NCBI RefSeq assembly: GCF_944324505.1
Contig: NZ_CALUWO010000001.1
Coordinates: 493,395-557,394 of the forward strand
Direction of reading: 5' to 3'
DNA from: an uncultured Desulfovibrio sp.
GTDB taxonomy: Bacteria > Desulfobacterota > Desulfovibrionia > Desulfovibrionales > Desulfovibrionaceae
DNA length: 64,000 nucleotides
Shown: positions 47,960-57,245 of the stretch, one piece after another
Layout: each line of letters starts with the position of its first letter
How positions within the stretch are numbered: the first letter of the stretch is position 1
Program-made: the position numbers and the translations under genes
Notes under the pieces: model-generated
Seen by the model: only the letters and a program-made list of their open reading frames with translations
Database searches by the model: none
Told to the model about the DNA's origin: nothing

Positions 47960-48110
47960 CCCCGCGGCCGTCCCCGGCGCACGGCGCCACCTTGTCAGGT
48001 GCTCTGCGGGGATTTTCTTTTTCCGGTGATTGGGATAACGTGTCTTTGTTCTGTGTCTGCACTGCGCGCCGCCACGGGCGGTAACATCATTGACGTATCA
48101 GGAGGATGCC

Positions 48111-49037
48111 ATGCCGCTTATCGGGCCAAAGGAAATGTTTGCCGCCGCCTATGCAGGCAAGTATGCCGTAGGCGCTTTCAACGTGAACAATATGGAAATC
48201 GTTCAGGGAATCATGCAGGCCGCTTCCGAGGAAAAGTCCCCGGTTATCCTGCAGGTTTCTTCCGGGGCGCGCAAATACGCGGGCCAGAACTACATCATGA
48301 AACTGGTGGAAGCCGCTCTGGCCGAAGACCCCGATGTGCCGGTGGTGGTACATCTGGACCACGGCCCGGATTTCGACATGTGCGCCGCCTGCATCGAGGG
48401 CGGCTTTACCTCCGTCATGATCGACGGCTCGCACCTGCCCTATGAGGAAAACGTGGCCCTGACCAAAAAGGTGGTGGACTACGCCCATCCCCGCGGCGTC
48501 TGGGTGGAAGCGGAACTGGGCAAGCTGGCCGGCGTGGAAGAGCATGTGACCTCCGCCGACCATGTGTATACCGATCCCGCCCAGGCTGTGGACTTTGTCC
48601 AGCGCACCGGCTGCGACTCCCTGGCCATCGCCATCGGCACCAGCCACGGCGCCTACAAATTCAAGGGCGAAGCCAAGCTGGACTTTGACCGCCTGGATGA
48701 CATCAGCAGCCGCCTGCCCGGCTATCCGCTGGTGCTGCACGGCGCTTCCAGCGTGCCGCAGGAATTTGTGGACCTGTGCAACAAATACGGCGGCAACGTG
48801 GGCGGCGCCAAGGGCGTGCCGGAAGACATGCTGCGCCGTGCCGCCCAATCCGGCGTCTGCAAGATCAATGTGGATACGGACATCCGCCTGGCCCTCACGG
48901 CCTCCATCCGCCAGTACATGGTGGAACACCCCGAGGCCTTCGACCCGCGCGCCTACCTCAAGCCGGCCCGCGAAGCCGTCAAGAACATGGTGGCCCACAA
49001 GATTCGCAATGTCATGGGTTCGTCCGGCAAGGCGTAA
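48111..49037 (+). CDS. fba: Class II fructose-bisphosphate aldolase
   Basis: Zinc aldolase splitting fructose 1,6-bisphosphate in glycolysis or forming it in gluconeogenesis. The 308-residue protein shows VGAFNVNNMEI near residue 18, VVVHLDHGPDF with the zinc His near 80, AIGTSHGAYKF near 176 and LHGASSVP near 207. The start is chosen for CAGGAGGATGCC before the ATG. It is followed 42 bp later by gapA, a natural metabolic pairing. Confidence 0.95.
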   Translation: MPLIGPKEMFAAAYAGKYAVGAFNVNNMEIVQGIMQAASEEKSPVILQVSSGARKYAGQNYIMKLVEAALAEDPDVPVVVHLDHGPDFDMCAACIEGGFTSVMIDGSHLPYEENVALTKKVVDYAHPRGVWVEAELGKLAGVEEHVTSADHVYTDPAQAVDFVQRTGCDSLAIAIGTSHGAYKFKGEAKLDFDRLDDISSRLPGYPLVLHGASSVPQEFVDLCNKYGGNVGGAKGVPEDMLRRAAQSGVCKINVDTDIRLALTASIRQYMVEHPEAFDPRAYLKPAREAVKNMVAHKIRNVMGSSGKA

Positions 49038-49079
49038 CCCGTCTTTTGACATCAATACCCAGAAAGAGGAGTTTCTGTT

Positions 49080-50081
49080 ATGGCCGTCAAACTCGGTATG
49101 AACGGTTTTGGCCGCATTGGCCGCTACCTGCTGCGCCTTATGGCGGATTCGCAGGATGTGGTGGTTTCCGTCATCAATGCCCGCGCGGACAATGCCACCC
49201 TGGCCCATCTTTTCAAGTATGATTCCACCTACGGCACCTTCGGCGGTACGGTGAGCTTTGACGATGACGGCATCATCGTCAACGGCCGCCACATCACGGT
49301 GACCCGCTTCAAGACCGGTGAATGGCAGTGGAAGGAACTGGGCGTGGAACTGGTGGTGGACACCACCGGCACCGCCAAGAAGCGTGACGATGCCGCCCTG
49401 CACCTGGCCCGCGGCGCCAAGAAGGTGGTGGTCTCCGCCCCCTGCAAGGAAGCCGATGCCACCATCGTCATGGGCGTCAATGACGACGTGTACGATGCCG
49501 CCGCCCACAGCGTCATTTCCGCGGCGTCCTGCACCACCAACTGTCTGGCGCCTGCGGCCAAGGTCATCAACGATACCTTCGGCATCCGCCACGGTCTCAT
49601 GACCACCATCCATTCCTACACCATGAGCCAGCGCATCCTGGACGGTTCCTACAAGGACCTGCGCCGCGCCCGCGCCGCTGCCGTGTCCATGATTCCCACC
49701 ACCACCGGCGCCGCCAAGGCCACCGCGCTGGTCATCCCCGCCCTCAAGGGCAAGATTGACGGCATGGCCGTGCGCGTGCCCACCCCCGACATCTCCCTGG
49801 TTGACCTGACCTGCGAACTGGAAAAGCCTACCACCGTGGCCGAAGTGAATGCCGCCCTCAAGGCCGCCAGCGAAGGCGCCCTCAAGGATAACCTGGGCTA
49901 CTGCGAAGAACCGCTGGTGTCCATTGACTTCAAGGCCGATACGCACGGCGGCGTGGTGGACTCGCTGACCACCCAGGTCATGGACGGCACCCTGCTCAAG
50001 CTCATTGTCTGGTATGACAATGAGGCCGGTTTCACCAATCAGCTCCTGCGTCTGCTGCGCCTGGTGTCTGCCTCGCTGTAG
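49080..50081 (+). CDS. gapA: Glyceraldehyde-3-phosphate dehydrogenase
   Basis: Oxidises glyceraldehyde 3-phosphate using NAD and phosphate. The 333-residue protein has MNGFGRIGRYLLR at the N-terminus, the catalytic cysteine in SAASCTTNCLAP near residue 150, and the substrate loop RRARAAAVSMIPTTTGAAKA near 198. RBS is AGAGGAGTTTCTGTT. A strong terminator follows, ending the fba-gapA unit. Confidence 0.97.
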   Translation: MAVKLGMNGFGRIGRYLLRLMADSQDVVVSVINARADNATLAHLFKYDSTYGTFGGTVSFDDDGIIVNGRHITVTRFKTGEWQWKELGVELVVDTTGTAKKRDDAALHLARGAKKVVVSAPCKEADATIVMGVNDDVYDAAAHSVISAASCTTNCLAPAAKVINDTFGIRHGLMTTIHSYTMSQRILDGSYKDLRRARAAAVSMIPTTTGAAKATALVIPALKGKIDGMAVRVPTPDISLVDLTCELEKPTTVAEVNAALKAASEGALKDNLGYCEEPLVSIDFKADTHGGVVDSLTTQVMDGTLLKLIVWYDNEAGFTNQLLRLLRLVSASL

Positions 50082-50107
50082 GCACGGGCCGGCATCGCGT
50101 TATTTCC

Positions 50108-50149
50108 GGGGAAAGGAAGGGGCATACCTTCCTTTCCCCTGTCATTTTT
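50108..50149 (+). terminator. Terminator after gapA
   Basis: GGGGAAAGGAAGG (50108-50120) pairs perfectly with CCTTCCTTTCCCC (50127-50139), followed by TGTCATTTTT. Confidence 0.88.
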
Positions 50150-50341
50150 CGGCCGCCGGACCCGGCGTCCGGCGCCGGCTGTTGTCACGCGCCCTTTCCG
50201 TTCCCCGGCCGCACTGCGGCAACAGCCCTGCTTCCAGACCTTGCCCTCCGGCGGCCCTGCCCGCCTGACAGCCGGCACCGGCTGTGCCACCGCGCGAAAC
50301 GGCTGCCCCGCAAAAACCTTGCACGGCAAGGAGAAGAAACC

Positions 50342-51232
50342 ATGCCCCAGACAGCACACTCCCTGCTCCGTCTTGTCTTTCCGCAATGGCAGGGCGGCTA
50401 TGACGAATCCCCCTTCCCCGGGCAGATCTACCCCCTGGGCGCACGCCTGCTGGCCTGGCTGGCGCCGGAAAGCACGGCTCCCCTGGTGGAAATTCCCGTG
50501 GCGCCCCCGCAGGCAGACAGCCCCGCCCCCAGGGACGGGGGCGTCTTCTACCGCCAGGAAATCCTGCGGCAGCTGCGGGCCGCACAGGAAATCATCCGGC
50601 AGCATGCGCCCCGGCGCATCGTCACCTTCGGGGGAGACTGCCTCATCAGCCAGGCCCCCTTCAGCTATCTCAATGAGCTGTACGCGGGCGACCTGGCCAT
50701 CATCTGGATTGATGCCCATCCTGACATTACCACCCCCAGGGACTTTGACCATGCCCATGCCATGGTGCTGGGCAATCTGCTGGGCGAAGGCGAAGCCCTG
50801 CTGGCGGCCGAAGTGGCCCGGCCTGTCAGGCCGGAACAGGTGGCCCTTGTGGGCGTTGACGGCGTACTGCCCCATGAGGATGCCACCATCCGCAAATGGC
50901 AACTGCACGTCATCCCCAGCCGGGACATTATCCGGAACAGCACGCCGCTGCTGGACTGGCTGCGGCAGAGCGGCTTCCGCCATGCGGCCATCCATCTTGA
51001 CATTGACGTTCTTGACCCGGCCCATTTCACGTCCCTGCTCTTCACCAATCCCGATGTAGAAACGCCCATCGCTGCCGAGCATGGCAAGCTGCGGATAGGG
51101 CATCTGCACCGTATTCTGGAGGACATCGGAGCACAGACGGATGTGGTGGGCATGAGCTTTACCGAATACATGCCCTGGGATGCCCTGGCCCTCAAAAAGC
51201 TGCTCTCCTGCCTGAACCGCATGCCGCAATAG
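50342..51232 (+). CDS. Arginase/agmatinase-family protein with altered metal site
   Basis: Ureohydrolase-fold protein of 296 residues. Manganese-binding motifs are visible as IDAHPD (D124, H126, D128) and HLDIDVLDP (D220, D222), with the conserved acidic residue in SFTEYMPWD (E275). The motif that normally reads GGDHS is GGDCLIS here, so the first metal ligand His is replaced by C100. The substrate is therefore uncertain; formimidoylglutamase, agmatinase or a non-guanidino substrate are possible. RBS is AAGGAGAAGAAACC. It stands alone between two terminators. Confidence 0.82.
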   Translation: MPQTAHSLLRLVFPQWQGGYDESPFPGQIYPLGARLLAWLAPESTAPLVEIPVAPPQADSPAPRDGGVFYRQEILRQLRAAQEIIRQHAPRRIVTFGGDCLISQAPFSYLNELYAGDLAIIWIDAHPDITTPRDFDHAHAMVLGNLLGEGEALLAAEVARPVRPEQVALVGVDGVLPHEDATIRKWQLHVIPSRDIIRNSTPLLDWLRQSGFRHAAIHLDIDVLDPAHFTSLLFTNPDVETPIAAEHGKLRIGHLHRILEDIGAQTDVVGMSFTEYMPWDALALKKLLSCLNRMPQ

Positions 51233-51298
51233 AGCCTGCCTGCCGGAGCGCCGCGTCCACAGGCACCGGCCCTTTCCCCAAGCTGTCCATAAACGCCA

Positions 51299-51331
51299 AA
51301 GGGGGCGCCCCCGTAACGGGAGCGCCCCCTT
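51299..51331. terminator. Bidirectional terminator between the arginase-family gene and hsp20
   Basis: AAGGGGGCGC (51299-51308) pairs with GCGCCCCCTT (51322-51331) with extra pairing of CCC/GGG inside. It lies between two convergent genes. Confidence 0.75.
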
Positions 51332-51353
51332 CCTTCGTCCTGAGGAGACGTTA

Positions 51354-51857
51354 TTAGGCGTGCGTGATGGTGATGGCCCGGGCCTGCGGCTTTTCAGGCG
51401 TCTTGCGGGGGATGGTGATGGTCAGCACCCCATCCTTGTGGGTGGCGCAGATATTTTCCACATCAGCATCTTCCGGCAGGGTCATGCTGCGGCTGAAGGA
51501 ACCATAGCTGCGTTCCTGCACATGCTGGCTGGCTTCCTTGGGCAGCTCTTCGGCCTTTTTTTCACCGGAGATGGTCAGGGTATTGTCCAGCACTTCCACC
51601 TTCACATCGTCCTGGGCCACACCGGGCAGTTCCAGGCTGAGGGTGTAGGCAGCGGCATCGCTCTTCAGGTCAAGGCTGGGCACAAAGTCCGGCACCTGGC
51701 GCAGCATGTCCGTCATGCGGCCCCAGGGGCTTTCGGTGAAGAATCCATTGAACAGACGGTCAATATCATTATGCAGACGGCTCAGCGGCTGATACTCATG
51801 CGGCGTAGCGGTATCATTGGCGGCGTAATGGCGAGGTTGAAAACGAACCAGATTCAT
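51354..51857 (-). CDS. Small heat-shock protein Hsp20
   Basis: Alpha-crystallin-type chaperone of 167 residues that holds unfolding proteins. The alpha-crystallin domain runs from about residue 55 to the end, with LELPGVAQDDVKVEVLDNTLTISGEKK near 75-100 and the C-terminal GVLTITIPRK with I-x-I-like anchoring. RBS is AAGGAGGACATT. The upstream minus-strand region shows no clear sigma-32 promoter or complete CIRCE element. Confidence 0.93.
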   Translation of the reverse strand: MNLVRFQPRHYAANDTATPHEYQPLSRLHNDIDRLFNGFFTESPWGRMTDMLRQVPDFVPSLDLKSDAAAYTLSLELPGVAQDDVKVEVLDNTLTISGEKKAEELPKEASQHVQERSYGSFSRSMTLPEDADVENICATHKDGVLTITIPRKTPEKPQARAITITHA

Positions 51858-52039
51858 AATGTCCTCCTTGTGGAAAACTTGTGAAATAGAAGTAACGCCA
51901 TTTCCCCATCCGTCAAGAGCCTGTGGAAAAGTTTTTTTGAAGACCTCGTGTCGGTGAATATCTTCCTGCTCTCCGACCGGCCTCCTGCCTCGTCTGCAAG
52001 CGAGTTGTACGTCAGACCCCGGGGACCGCCTGCCATCGC

Positions 52040-52068
52040 TTGCGGCACCCCGGACTCAGTGCTAAAAT
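52040..52068 (+). promoter_or_regulatory. Promoter of the FMN riboswitch-ribB unit
   Basis: TTGCGG (52040-52045) and TAAAAT (52063-52068) with a 17-bp spacer; the start of transcription would fall at the first base of the riboswitch. Confidence 0.65.
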
Positions 52069-52074
52069 AATAGT

Positions 52075-52222
52075 TTCTCAGGGCGGGGTGCAATTCCCCA
52101 CCGGCGGTGATGGAGCGGCCCCGTGGACCGGCTCACAAGCCCGCGAGCGCCCTGCCCACGCAGGGGTCAGCAGAGCCGGTGAGATCCCGGAGCCGACGGT
52201 AACAGTCCGGATGAAAGAGAAT
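52075..52222 (+). ncRNA. FMN riboswitch (RFN element)
   Basis: All conserved RFN blocks are present in order: CAGGGCGGGGTGCAATTCC, CCACCGGCGGTGAT, AGCCCGCGAGC, AGCAGAGCCGGTGAGA-type helix, GAGCCGACGGT, and CAGTCCGGATGAAAGAGA. It controls ribB 110 nt downstream. No T-run follows; a stem ACCCGT/ACGGGT precedes the ribosome binding site GGAG, so control is probably at translation. Confidence 0.97.
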
Positions 52223-52331
52223 CGTGTCTGGCACGCGTGCAAAGCAGCTTCCATGAGGCTGCTCTTGTGTCGTGCCCGCGCCCTGATGCATCGTATACAC
52301 CCGTTACGGATTTACGGGTACGGAGACCTGT

Positions 52332-53003
52332 ATGCATCAGTCCCCTTCCTCTCCCCTTCAGTCCTTCGGCTCTGCCGAACAGCGGCTGCGGGCGGCCGTT
52401 TCTGCCCTGCGCCAGGGCCATGGCGTACTGGTTGTTGATGACGAAAATCGCGAGAACGAGGGCGACCTCATCTTTTCGGCAGAACTCTGCCGAGAAGAAC
52501 AGATGGCCCGTCTTATCCGCGATTGCAGCGGCATTGTCTGCCTCTGCCTCACGGACGAGCATTGCCGCCGCCTGGATCTGCCACCCATGAGCGCACACAA
52601 TACCAATGCACAGCAAACAGCCTTTACCGTAAGCATCGAGGCGGCCGAGGGCGTCACCACCGGCGTTTCTGCTGCCGACCGTCTTGCCACAGTGCGGGCC
52701 GCCATTGCCGATGATGCCCGGCCGCAGGATTTGCGGCGGCCCGGCCACGTCTTTCCCCTGCGGGCACGCCCCGGGGGTGTACTGGAGCGACGCGGCCACA
52801 CGGAAGCCACGGTGGATCTCATGCGCCTGAGCGGCCTGCGCCCCTGTGGTCTTCTGTGCGAACTCACGCTGGATGACGGCAGCATGGCCCGCCTGCCACA
52901 GGTGGCGTCCTATGCCCGACAGCACGGACTGCCGCTCTGCTCGGTGGAGGATATCGCCATCTGGCGCCGGGAGCACGGCGACGCAGCCATCCGTATGGAC
53001 TGA
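52332..53003 (+). CDS. ribB: 3,4-dihydroxy-2-butanone-4-phosphate synthase
   Basis: Makes the four-carbon unit of riboflavin from ribulose 5-phosphate. The 223-residue protein has the metal and substrate motif [13 protein letters not shown] near residue 37, [11 protein letters not shown] near 113 and [28 protein letters not shown] near 138-165. It ends without the GTP cyclohydrolase II (RibA) half found in fused RibBA proteins. It is under the FMN riboswitch and stands alone, so riboflavin genes are split in this genome. Confidence 0.96.
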   Translation: MHQSPSSPLQSFGSAEQRLRAAVSALRQGHGVLVVDDENRENEGDLIFSAELCREEQMARLIRDCSGIVCLCLTDEHCRRLDLPPMSAHNTNAQQTAFTVSIEAAEGVTTGVSAADRLATVRAAIADDARPQDLRRPGHVFPLRARPGGVLERRGHTEATVDLMRLSGLRPCGLLCELTLDDGSMARLPQVASYARQHGLPLCSVEDIAIWRREHGDAAIRMD

Positions 53004-53137
53004 CAGGCACGGACCAGACCCCGCATCCCCGGACGTGACAGAAAGCCCGTCACGCCCTGTGGCGGCAACGGCCGCTTCCGCCGGGAAAACGACATGTCCT
53101 GAGCTGCCATGCCACCATGGCAGACGAAATGCGGGAT

Positions 53138-53170
53138 GAAAAAAGGCCGCCCTTGGGCGGCCTTTTTTTC
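53138..53170. terminator. Bidirectional terminator between ribB and a membrane protein gene
   Basis: GGCCGCCC (53145-53152) and GGGCGGCC (53155-53162) with a TT loop, flanked by an A-run on the left and a T-run on the right, so it works on both strands. Confidence 0.92.
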
Positions 53171-53185
53171 GCGGACTATCGGGAC

Positions 53186-53566
53186 CTAGACCAGTCCCAG
53201 CAGAGCGAGAAAGGTGGACGAGGTAAAGGCGGCAATGACCGAAATGCCCAGCGCCATGACGCCCAGCATGAACTGCTTGCGGAAAATGGCGATCACGGCC
53301 AGCACCACCGCCGGAGGGATGAAGAAGACGGCAAAGAAAAAGAAGCCGGAGATGGCGCAGACCATGGCCGCAATGGCAATGATGCGGTCCGTGGACATGG
53401 GCGTGGACGACAGCGAGCGGGAAAGCGCGTCTGCCGCCCCGCCGCCCAGATCATTGGGCGGGCGGTAGTCGTCCCCGTCGCGCAGAATCTCGTCCGCCAC
53501 TTCGGGGTCAAAATCCGGTTCTTTGTTATTGAGGGCGGCAAGGGCACGCCGTTGCTCTTCAGTCAT
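53186..53566 (-). CDS. Small membrane protein of unknown function
   Basis: A 126-residue protein with an acidic cytoplasmic N-terminus (MTEEQRRALAALNNKEPDFD) and two hydrophobic segments, about residues 60-86 (IIAIAAMVCAISGFFFFAVF onwards) and 95-120. No family recognised; it resembles small DUF4190-like double-spanning proteins. The start is chosen for AAGGAGTTCTCCC before ATG. It shares the bidirectional terminator with ribB. Confidence 0.75.
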   Translation of the reverse strand: MTEEQRRALAALNNKEPDFDPEVADEILRDGDDYRPPNDLGGGAADALSRSLSSTPMSTDRIIAIAAMVCAISGFFFFAVFFIPPAVVLAVIAIFRKQFMLGVMALGISVIAAFTSSTFLALLGLV

Positions 53567-53763
53567 GGGAGAACTCCTTGTGCCCAAAAAGAGCACAGTT
53601 TAGTTTACGCTTTTCTTATCCTATTTGCGGCAGAAAGCAATATGCGTAAAATATAAAATAAATTCAGTATATTATAAATCATTTTGCAAGCATGCTCCGG
53701 GGGCTGCCGCACACGGTGCCCTTGCTCTCCCCGCACTGCGGCCCTGCCCCCGGATTTTCGGGG

Positions 53764-54807
53764 TCAGCCCCCGATAACATAGCGGGAATGCCGCCCCAGC
53801 AGGCGCCTGATGAGCAGAATGCACAGCAGACACAGGACAATCTCCGTGCCTGCCGTCAATGTGGCCACCAGCACCGTCTGCCGGCTCAGCACTGTGGAAA
53901 AAAGAACAAAGAGATGATCCTGCAACAGATTCTGAAAAATGACATGCAGAAAAAACAGGGGGAAACTGCACTGCGCCAGCAGGTCAAGGGCGGCCACCTC
54001 CCTGTCCAAATCCTCCAGCACATCCAGTATCCACGAGCCGATGCAGAGCTTCTGCACATAGAAGGCCGCCTCGATATTGGGAATGAAGCTGTGGTAGCAG
54101 TCAAGCAGGATAAGCAGGGACGTGAAGACGGCCACAAGGCGAATCATGACAATATGCTGCCGGATGAAGGCCATGCAGGTCCCGCGATGGCGTGAAAAAA
54201 CCACTCCCAGCAAAAATACGGGGAAGAAGAAGCAGTAATTGCGAAAGAAGAACAGCAGACCGCGCGGCACCAGCAGGGGCAGGATGGCGGCCGGCACCAT
54301 GATCCGCCGCAGCAGGCTGTCGCGCAGGCAGTGGATCACGGGGCTGATGCTGAAAACCGACAGGATGAAGGGAATGTACCAGTACGGCACCAGGCAGGCC
54401 GTGCCATAGCAGAGGCATTCCAGCACATCCGCCAGCGAGGCCACGGGCGTCCCTTCGTTGATGAAGGCAATGTCGATGTGAAAGGCATTGTGCGCCACCC
54501 AGGCCGTGCCCAGAAGCAGCAGCGACAGCACGCAGTAGGGGCAGAAGACATGCAGCAGCTTTGCCTTGTAGAAGCGCAGCAGGCGGAAGGCCCGGCGCCG
54601 GTTCACATGGTCAAAGAGGTAGCCGGAAATGAAGATGAAGTAGATGGTGCTGGAATGAAAGAGGCACTGGCGCAGGCTGTCCAGCAGCTTGCCGGAGCTG
54701 CCGTCATCATCCAGCAGGGGGCCGACCCACATGTGGGTCAGCATGACGGAAAGGATGGCAAAGGCCCGAAAATAATGGAAGGTCAGGTCGTATTTCTTTT
54801 GCGTCAT
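53764..54807 (-). CDS. Acyltransferase 3 family membrane protein
   Basis: A 347-residue integral membrane protein with about ten hydrophobic segments. The N-terminal signature YFRAFAILSVMLTHMW contains the RxxAIxxVxxxH pattern of acyltransferase 3 (OafA/YrhL type), with the catalytic His near residue 25. Such enzymes transfer acetyl or other acyl groups to surface sugars. A/T content is somewhat higher than in neighbouring genes, which may indicate later acquisition. Promoter not identified. Confidence 0.8.
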   Translation of the reverse strand: MTQKKYDLTFHYFRAFAILSVMLTHMWVGPLLDDDGSSGKLLDSLRQCLFHSSTIYFIFISGYLFDHVNRRRAFRLLRFYKAKLLHVFCPYCVLSLLLLGTAWVAHNAFHIDIAFINEGTPVASLADVLECLCYGTACLVPYWYIPFILSVFSISPVIHCLRDSLLRRIMVPAAILPLLVPRGLLFFFRNYCFFFPVFLLGVVFSRHRGTCMAFIRQHIVMIRLVAVFTSLLILLDCYHSFIPNIEAAFYVQKLCIGSWILDVLEDLDREVAALDLLAQCSFPLFFLHVIFQNLLQDHLFVLFSTVLSRQTVLVATLTAGTEIVLCLLCILLIRRLLGRHSRYVIGG

Positions 54808-54899
54808 ACCATACCCGGGTTATGCCGGCAGCGCGGCGATGAAGAAGCTCCCCCTGCGGCAGGGAGCATGATTCTTGCGCCTCTACCCGAGTGCGGCGG

Positions 54900-57206
54900 C
54901 TATGTCAACGGTTGCAGGCGGAAGGCCAGCCGGGTGTAGCGGCGGTGGGTGCGGTTATTCTTCACCGCCATGTTCAGGGCACGGGATTCCCCCACCAGCA
55001 CCACCAGCTTCTTGCCCCGTGTCACCCCCGTATAGACCAGATTGCGTTGCAGCAGCATGTAATGCTGCCGCATGAGCGGAATGACCACGGCCGGATATTC
55101 GGACCCCTGGGACTTGTGGATGGAAATGGCATAGGCCGGCGTCAGCTCGTCCAGCTCGTCAAAGTCATAGGGCACCACCCGCTCGTCAAAGCTGACGCTG
55201 AGGGTCCGCTCCTTGCCGTCCAGAAAGACGATGCGGCCCATGTCGCCATTGAAGACATCCTTATCGTAATTGTTGCGCACCTGCATGACCTTGTCATGCA
55301 GGCGAAAGGCCCGCTCGCCCCGGCGCACTTCCAGACCGTGGGGATTGAGGGCCTCCTGCAGGCGGTGATTGAGTTCCTCCACGCCCACGGCACCGCGACG
55401 CATGGGCGTCAGCACCTGGATGTCATCCACAGGGTCCAGGCCGAAACGCCGGGGAATGTGATTGCGCACCAGGTCCACCACCAGATCAGCCACCTTCTGG
55501 GGATCATCCTCATGGATGAAATAGAAGTCCGACAGTCTGTCCTTGTGCCACTCCAGCGGCGGAACCTGCCCGCGATTGATCAGATGGGCATTGCAGATGA
55601 TCTCGCTCTGGGCCGACTGCCGGAAAATCTCGGTCAGGCGCACCACCGGCACGGCGCCGGAGGCAATGATGTCCGCCAGCACATTGCCCGGCCCCACGGA
55701 AGGCAGCTGATGCACATCGCCCACCAGCACCAGGGTGGCGCCAAGGGGCACGGCCTTGAGCAGATGGTAGAACAACAGGATATCCATCATGGACGCCTCG
55801 TCCACCACCAGCAGGCCGCAGGCCAGGGGATTGTCCTCATTGCGGGCAAAGCCGTCTTCCTTGGGACTGTATTCCAGCAGCCGGTGGATGGTGCGCGCCT
55901 CACGACCGGAGGTCTCGGCCATGCGCTTGGCAGCCCGCCCCGTGGGCGCAGCCAGCAGAATGCGCGCCCGCACTTCGCCGAACAGACGAATAATGGCATT
56001 GATGATGGTGGTTTTGCCCGTGCCGGGGCCGCCGGTCAGCACCATGACCTTGCTGCGCGCGGCGGTGCGCACGGCCTCCAGCTGTTCCGGGGCCAGGGTC
56101 ATGGGCAGCTCGCCGGCCACCTTGTCCACCAGTGCGTCCACATCGCTGAAGCGCACGGCCTTGGGCGAATGCAGCAGGCGCTGCAAATAAAAGGCGGTCT
56201 TGGATTCGCAGTGATAATAGCGCTTGAGGTAGATGCACGGCCCCTCCTCCGACGCCTCAGGCGCAACGGCGGTCTGACTGTCACCGGCCGGCAGGGGCGC
56301 AGGCTGGTCGGGCCATTCCCGCACCAGGCGCTCGTCAGCCTCCAGGGCGCGTATGCCCTCCAGAACCAGTTCCGGGGCCACGTCCAGCCTGGCGGCAGCC
56401 TCCTCCACCAGGCGGTTCTGCGGCTCATAGACATTGCCCTCATCCGTGGACTTCTGCAGGATATACAGAATGCCCGCCTGTACGCGCAGGGGGCTGTCCG
56501 ACGCAAAGCCCAGCTTGCGGGCCGCGGCATCGGCAGTCACAAAACCGATGCCGTGAATGTCCATGGCCAGGCGGTAGGGATTTTCCCGCACCACCGCAAG
56601 CGCATCGGCGCCATAGGCCCGGTAGATGCGTACCGCATAGGCCGGGGTGATGCCATGCGGTTGCAGGAAGAGCAGCAGATCGCGAATGCCGCGGTGCTCG
56701 GCCCAGCTTTCGCGGATGGCCTCAAGGCTCTTTTTGCCGATGCCCCGGACTTCGCGCAGGCGTTCCGGCTCCTCATCCAGGATGCGGATGGTATCGGTGC
56801 CGAATTTTTCCACAATACGGCCGGCCATTTCCTTGCCCACGCCCTTGATGAGGCCGGAGGCCAGGTACAGCCGTATGCCTTCGCTGGTGGCGGGCAGCAC
56901 CTCTTCCACGCTGCTGAACTGCACCTGCCGGCCAAAGCGCTGGTTGGTCACCCAGCGCCCCTGCACGCGTATGTGCACGCCGGTCTGCGGCGTCAGCATG
57001 TGCCCCACGCAGGTCACGGGATCACGGCTGATGCCGCGCGAGGGCGCTCCCGTCACCCGGGACGGTGACGGCAGGGGGCTGTCCGGTTGCAGGCGCAGCA
57101 CGGTATAGCCGTTTTCTTCATTGTGGAAAATGACGCGCTCCAGTGTCCCACTCAGGGTCACGGCATCCGGGTCAGCAAGAAGCGGCAGTTCAGCGGGCTT
57201 GGACAT
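54900..57206 (-). CDS. recD2: RecD2-type 5'-3' DNA helicase
   Basis: Superfamily 1B helicase of 768 residues, the stand-alone RecD2 form that works without RecBC. The N-terminal part (about residues 1-340) carries an OB-like domain and helix-hairpin-helix repeats (GIGKKSLEAIRESW). Then follow Walker A TGGPGTGKTTI near residue 390, VVDEASMMDILL, GDVHQLPSVGPGNVL, and the terminal YAISIHKSQGSEYPAVVIPL motif. The ATG at 57206 follows GGGAAGGTC. It lies 39 bp after aroC on the same strand. Confidence 0.93.
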   Translation of the reverse strand: MSKPAELPLLADPDAVTLSGTLERVIFHNEENGYTVLRLQPDSPLPSPSRVTGAPSRGISRDPVTCVGHMLTPQTGVHIRVQGRWVTNQRFGRQVQFSSVEEVLPATSEGIRLYLASGLIKGVGKEMAGRIVEKFGTDTIRILDEEPERLREVRGIGKKSLEAIRESWAEHRGIRDLLLFLQPHGITPAYAVRIYRAYGADALAVVRENPYRLAMDIHGIGFVTADAAARKLGFASDSPLRVQAGILYILQKSTDEGNVYEPQNRLVEEAAARLDVAPELVLEGIRALEADERLVREWPDQPAPLPAGDSQTAVAPEASEEGPCIYLKRYYHCESKTAFYLQRLLHSPKAVRFSDVDALVDKVAGELPMTLAPEQLEAVRTAARSKVMVLTGGPGTGKTTIINAIIRLFGEVRARILLAAPTGRAAKRMAETSGREARTIHRLLEYSPKEDGFARNEDNPLACGLLVVDEASMMDILLFYHLLKAVPLGATLVLVGDVHQLPSVGPGNVLADIIASGAVPVVRLTEIFRQSAQSEIICNAHLINRGQVPPLEWHKDRLSDFYFIHEDDPQKVADLVVDLVRNHIPRRFGLDPVDDIQVLTPMRRGAVGVEELNHRLQEALNPHGLEVRRGERAFRLHDKVMQVRNNYDKDVFNGDMGRIVFLDGKERTLSVSFDERVVPYDFDELDELTPAYAISIHKSQGSEYPAVVIPLMRQHYMLLQRNLVYTGVTRGKKLVVLVGESRALNMAVKNNRTHRRYTRLAFRLQPLT

Positions 57207-57245
57207 GACCTTCCCCACACGGGCAGGACGACAGGAACGCAAGCA

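Noticed and set aside
51858..52070. CIRCE or sigma-32 element upstream of hsp20
   Set aside because: Only a half-site resembling TTAGCACT exists near 52056-52063, inside the ribB promoter region, and the second half does not match. A CTTGTGAAA...CCCCAT pair lies on the wrong strand for hsp20.
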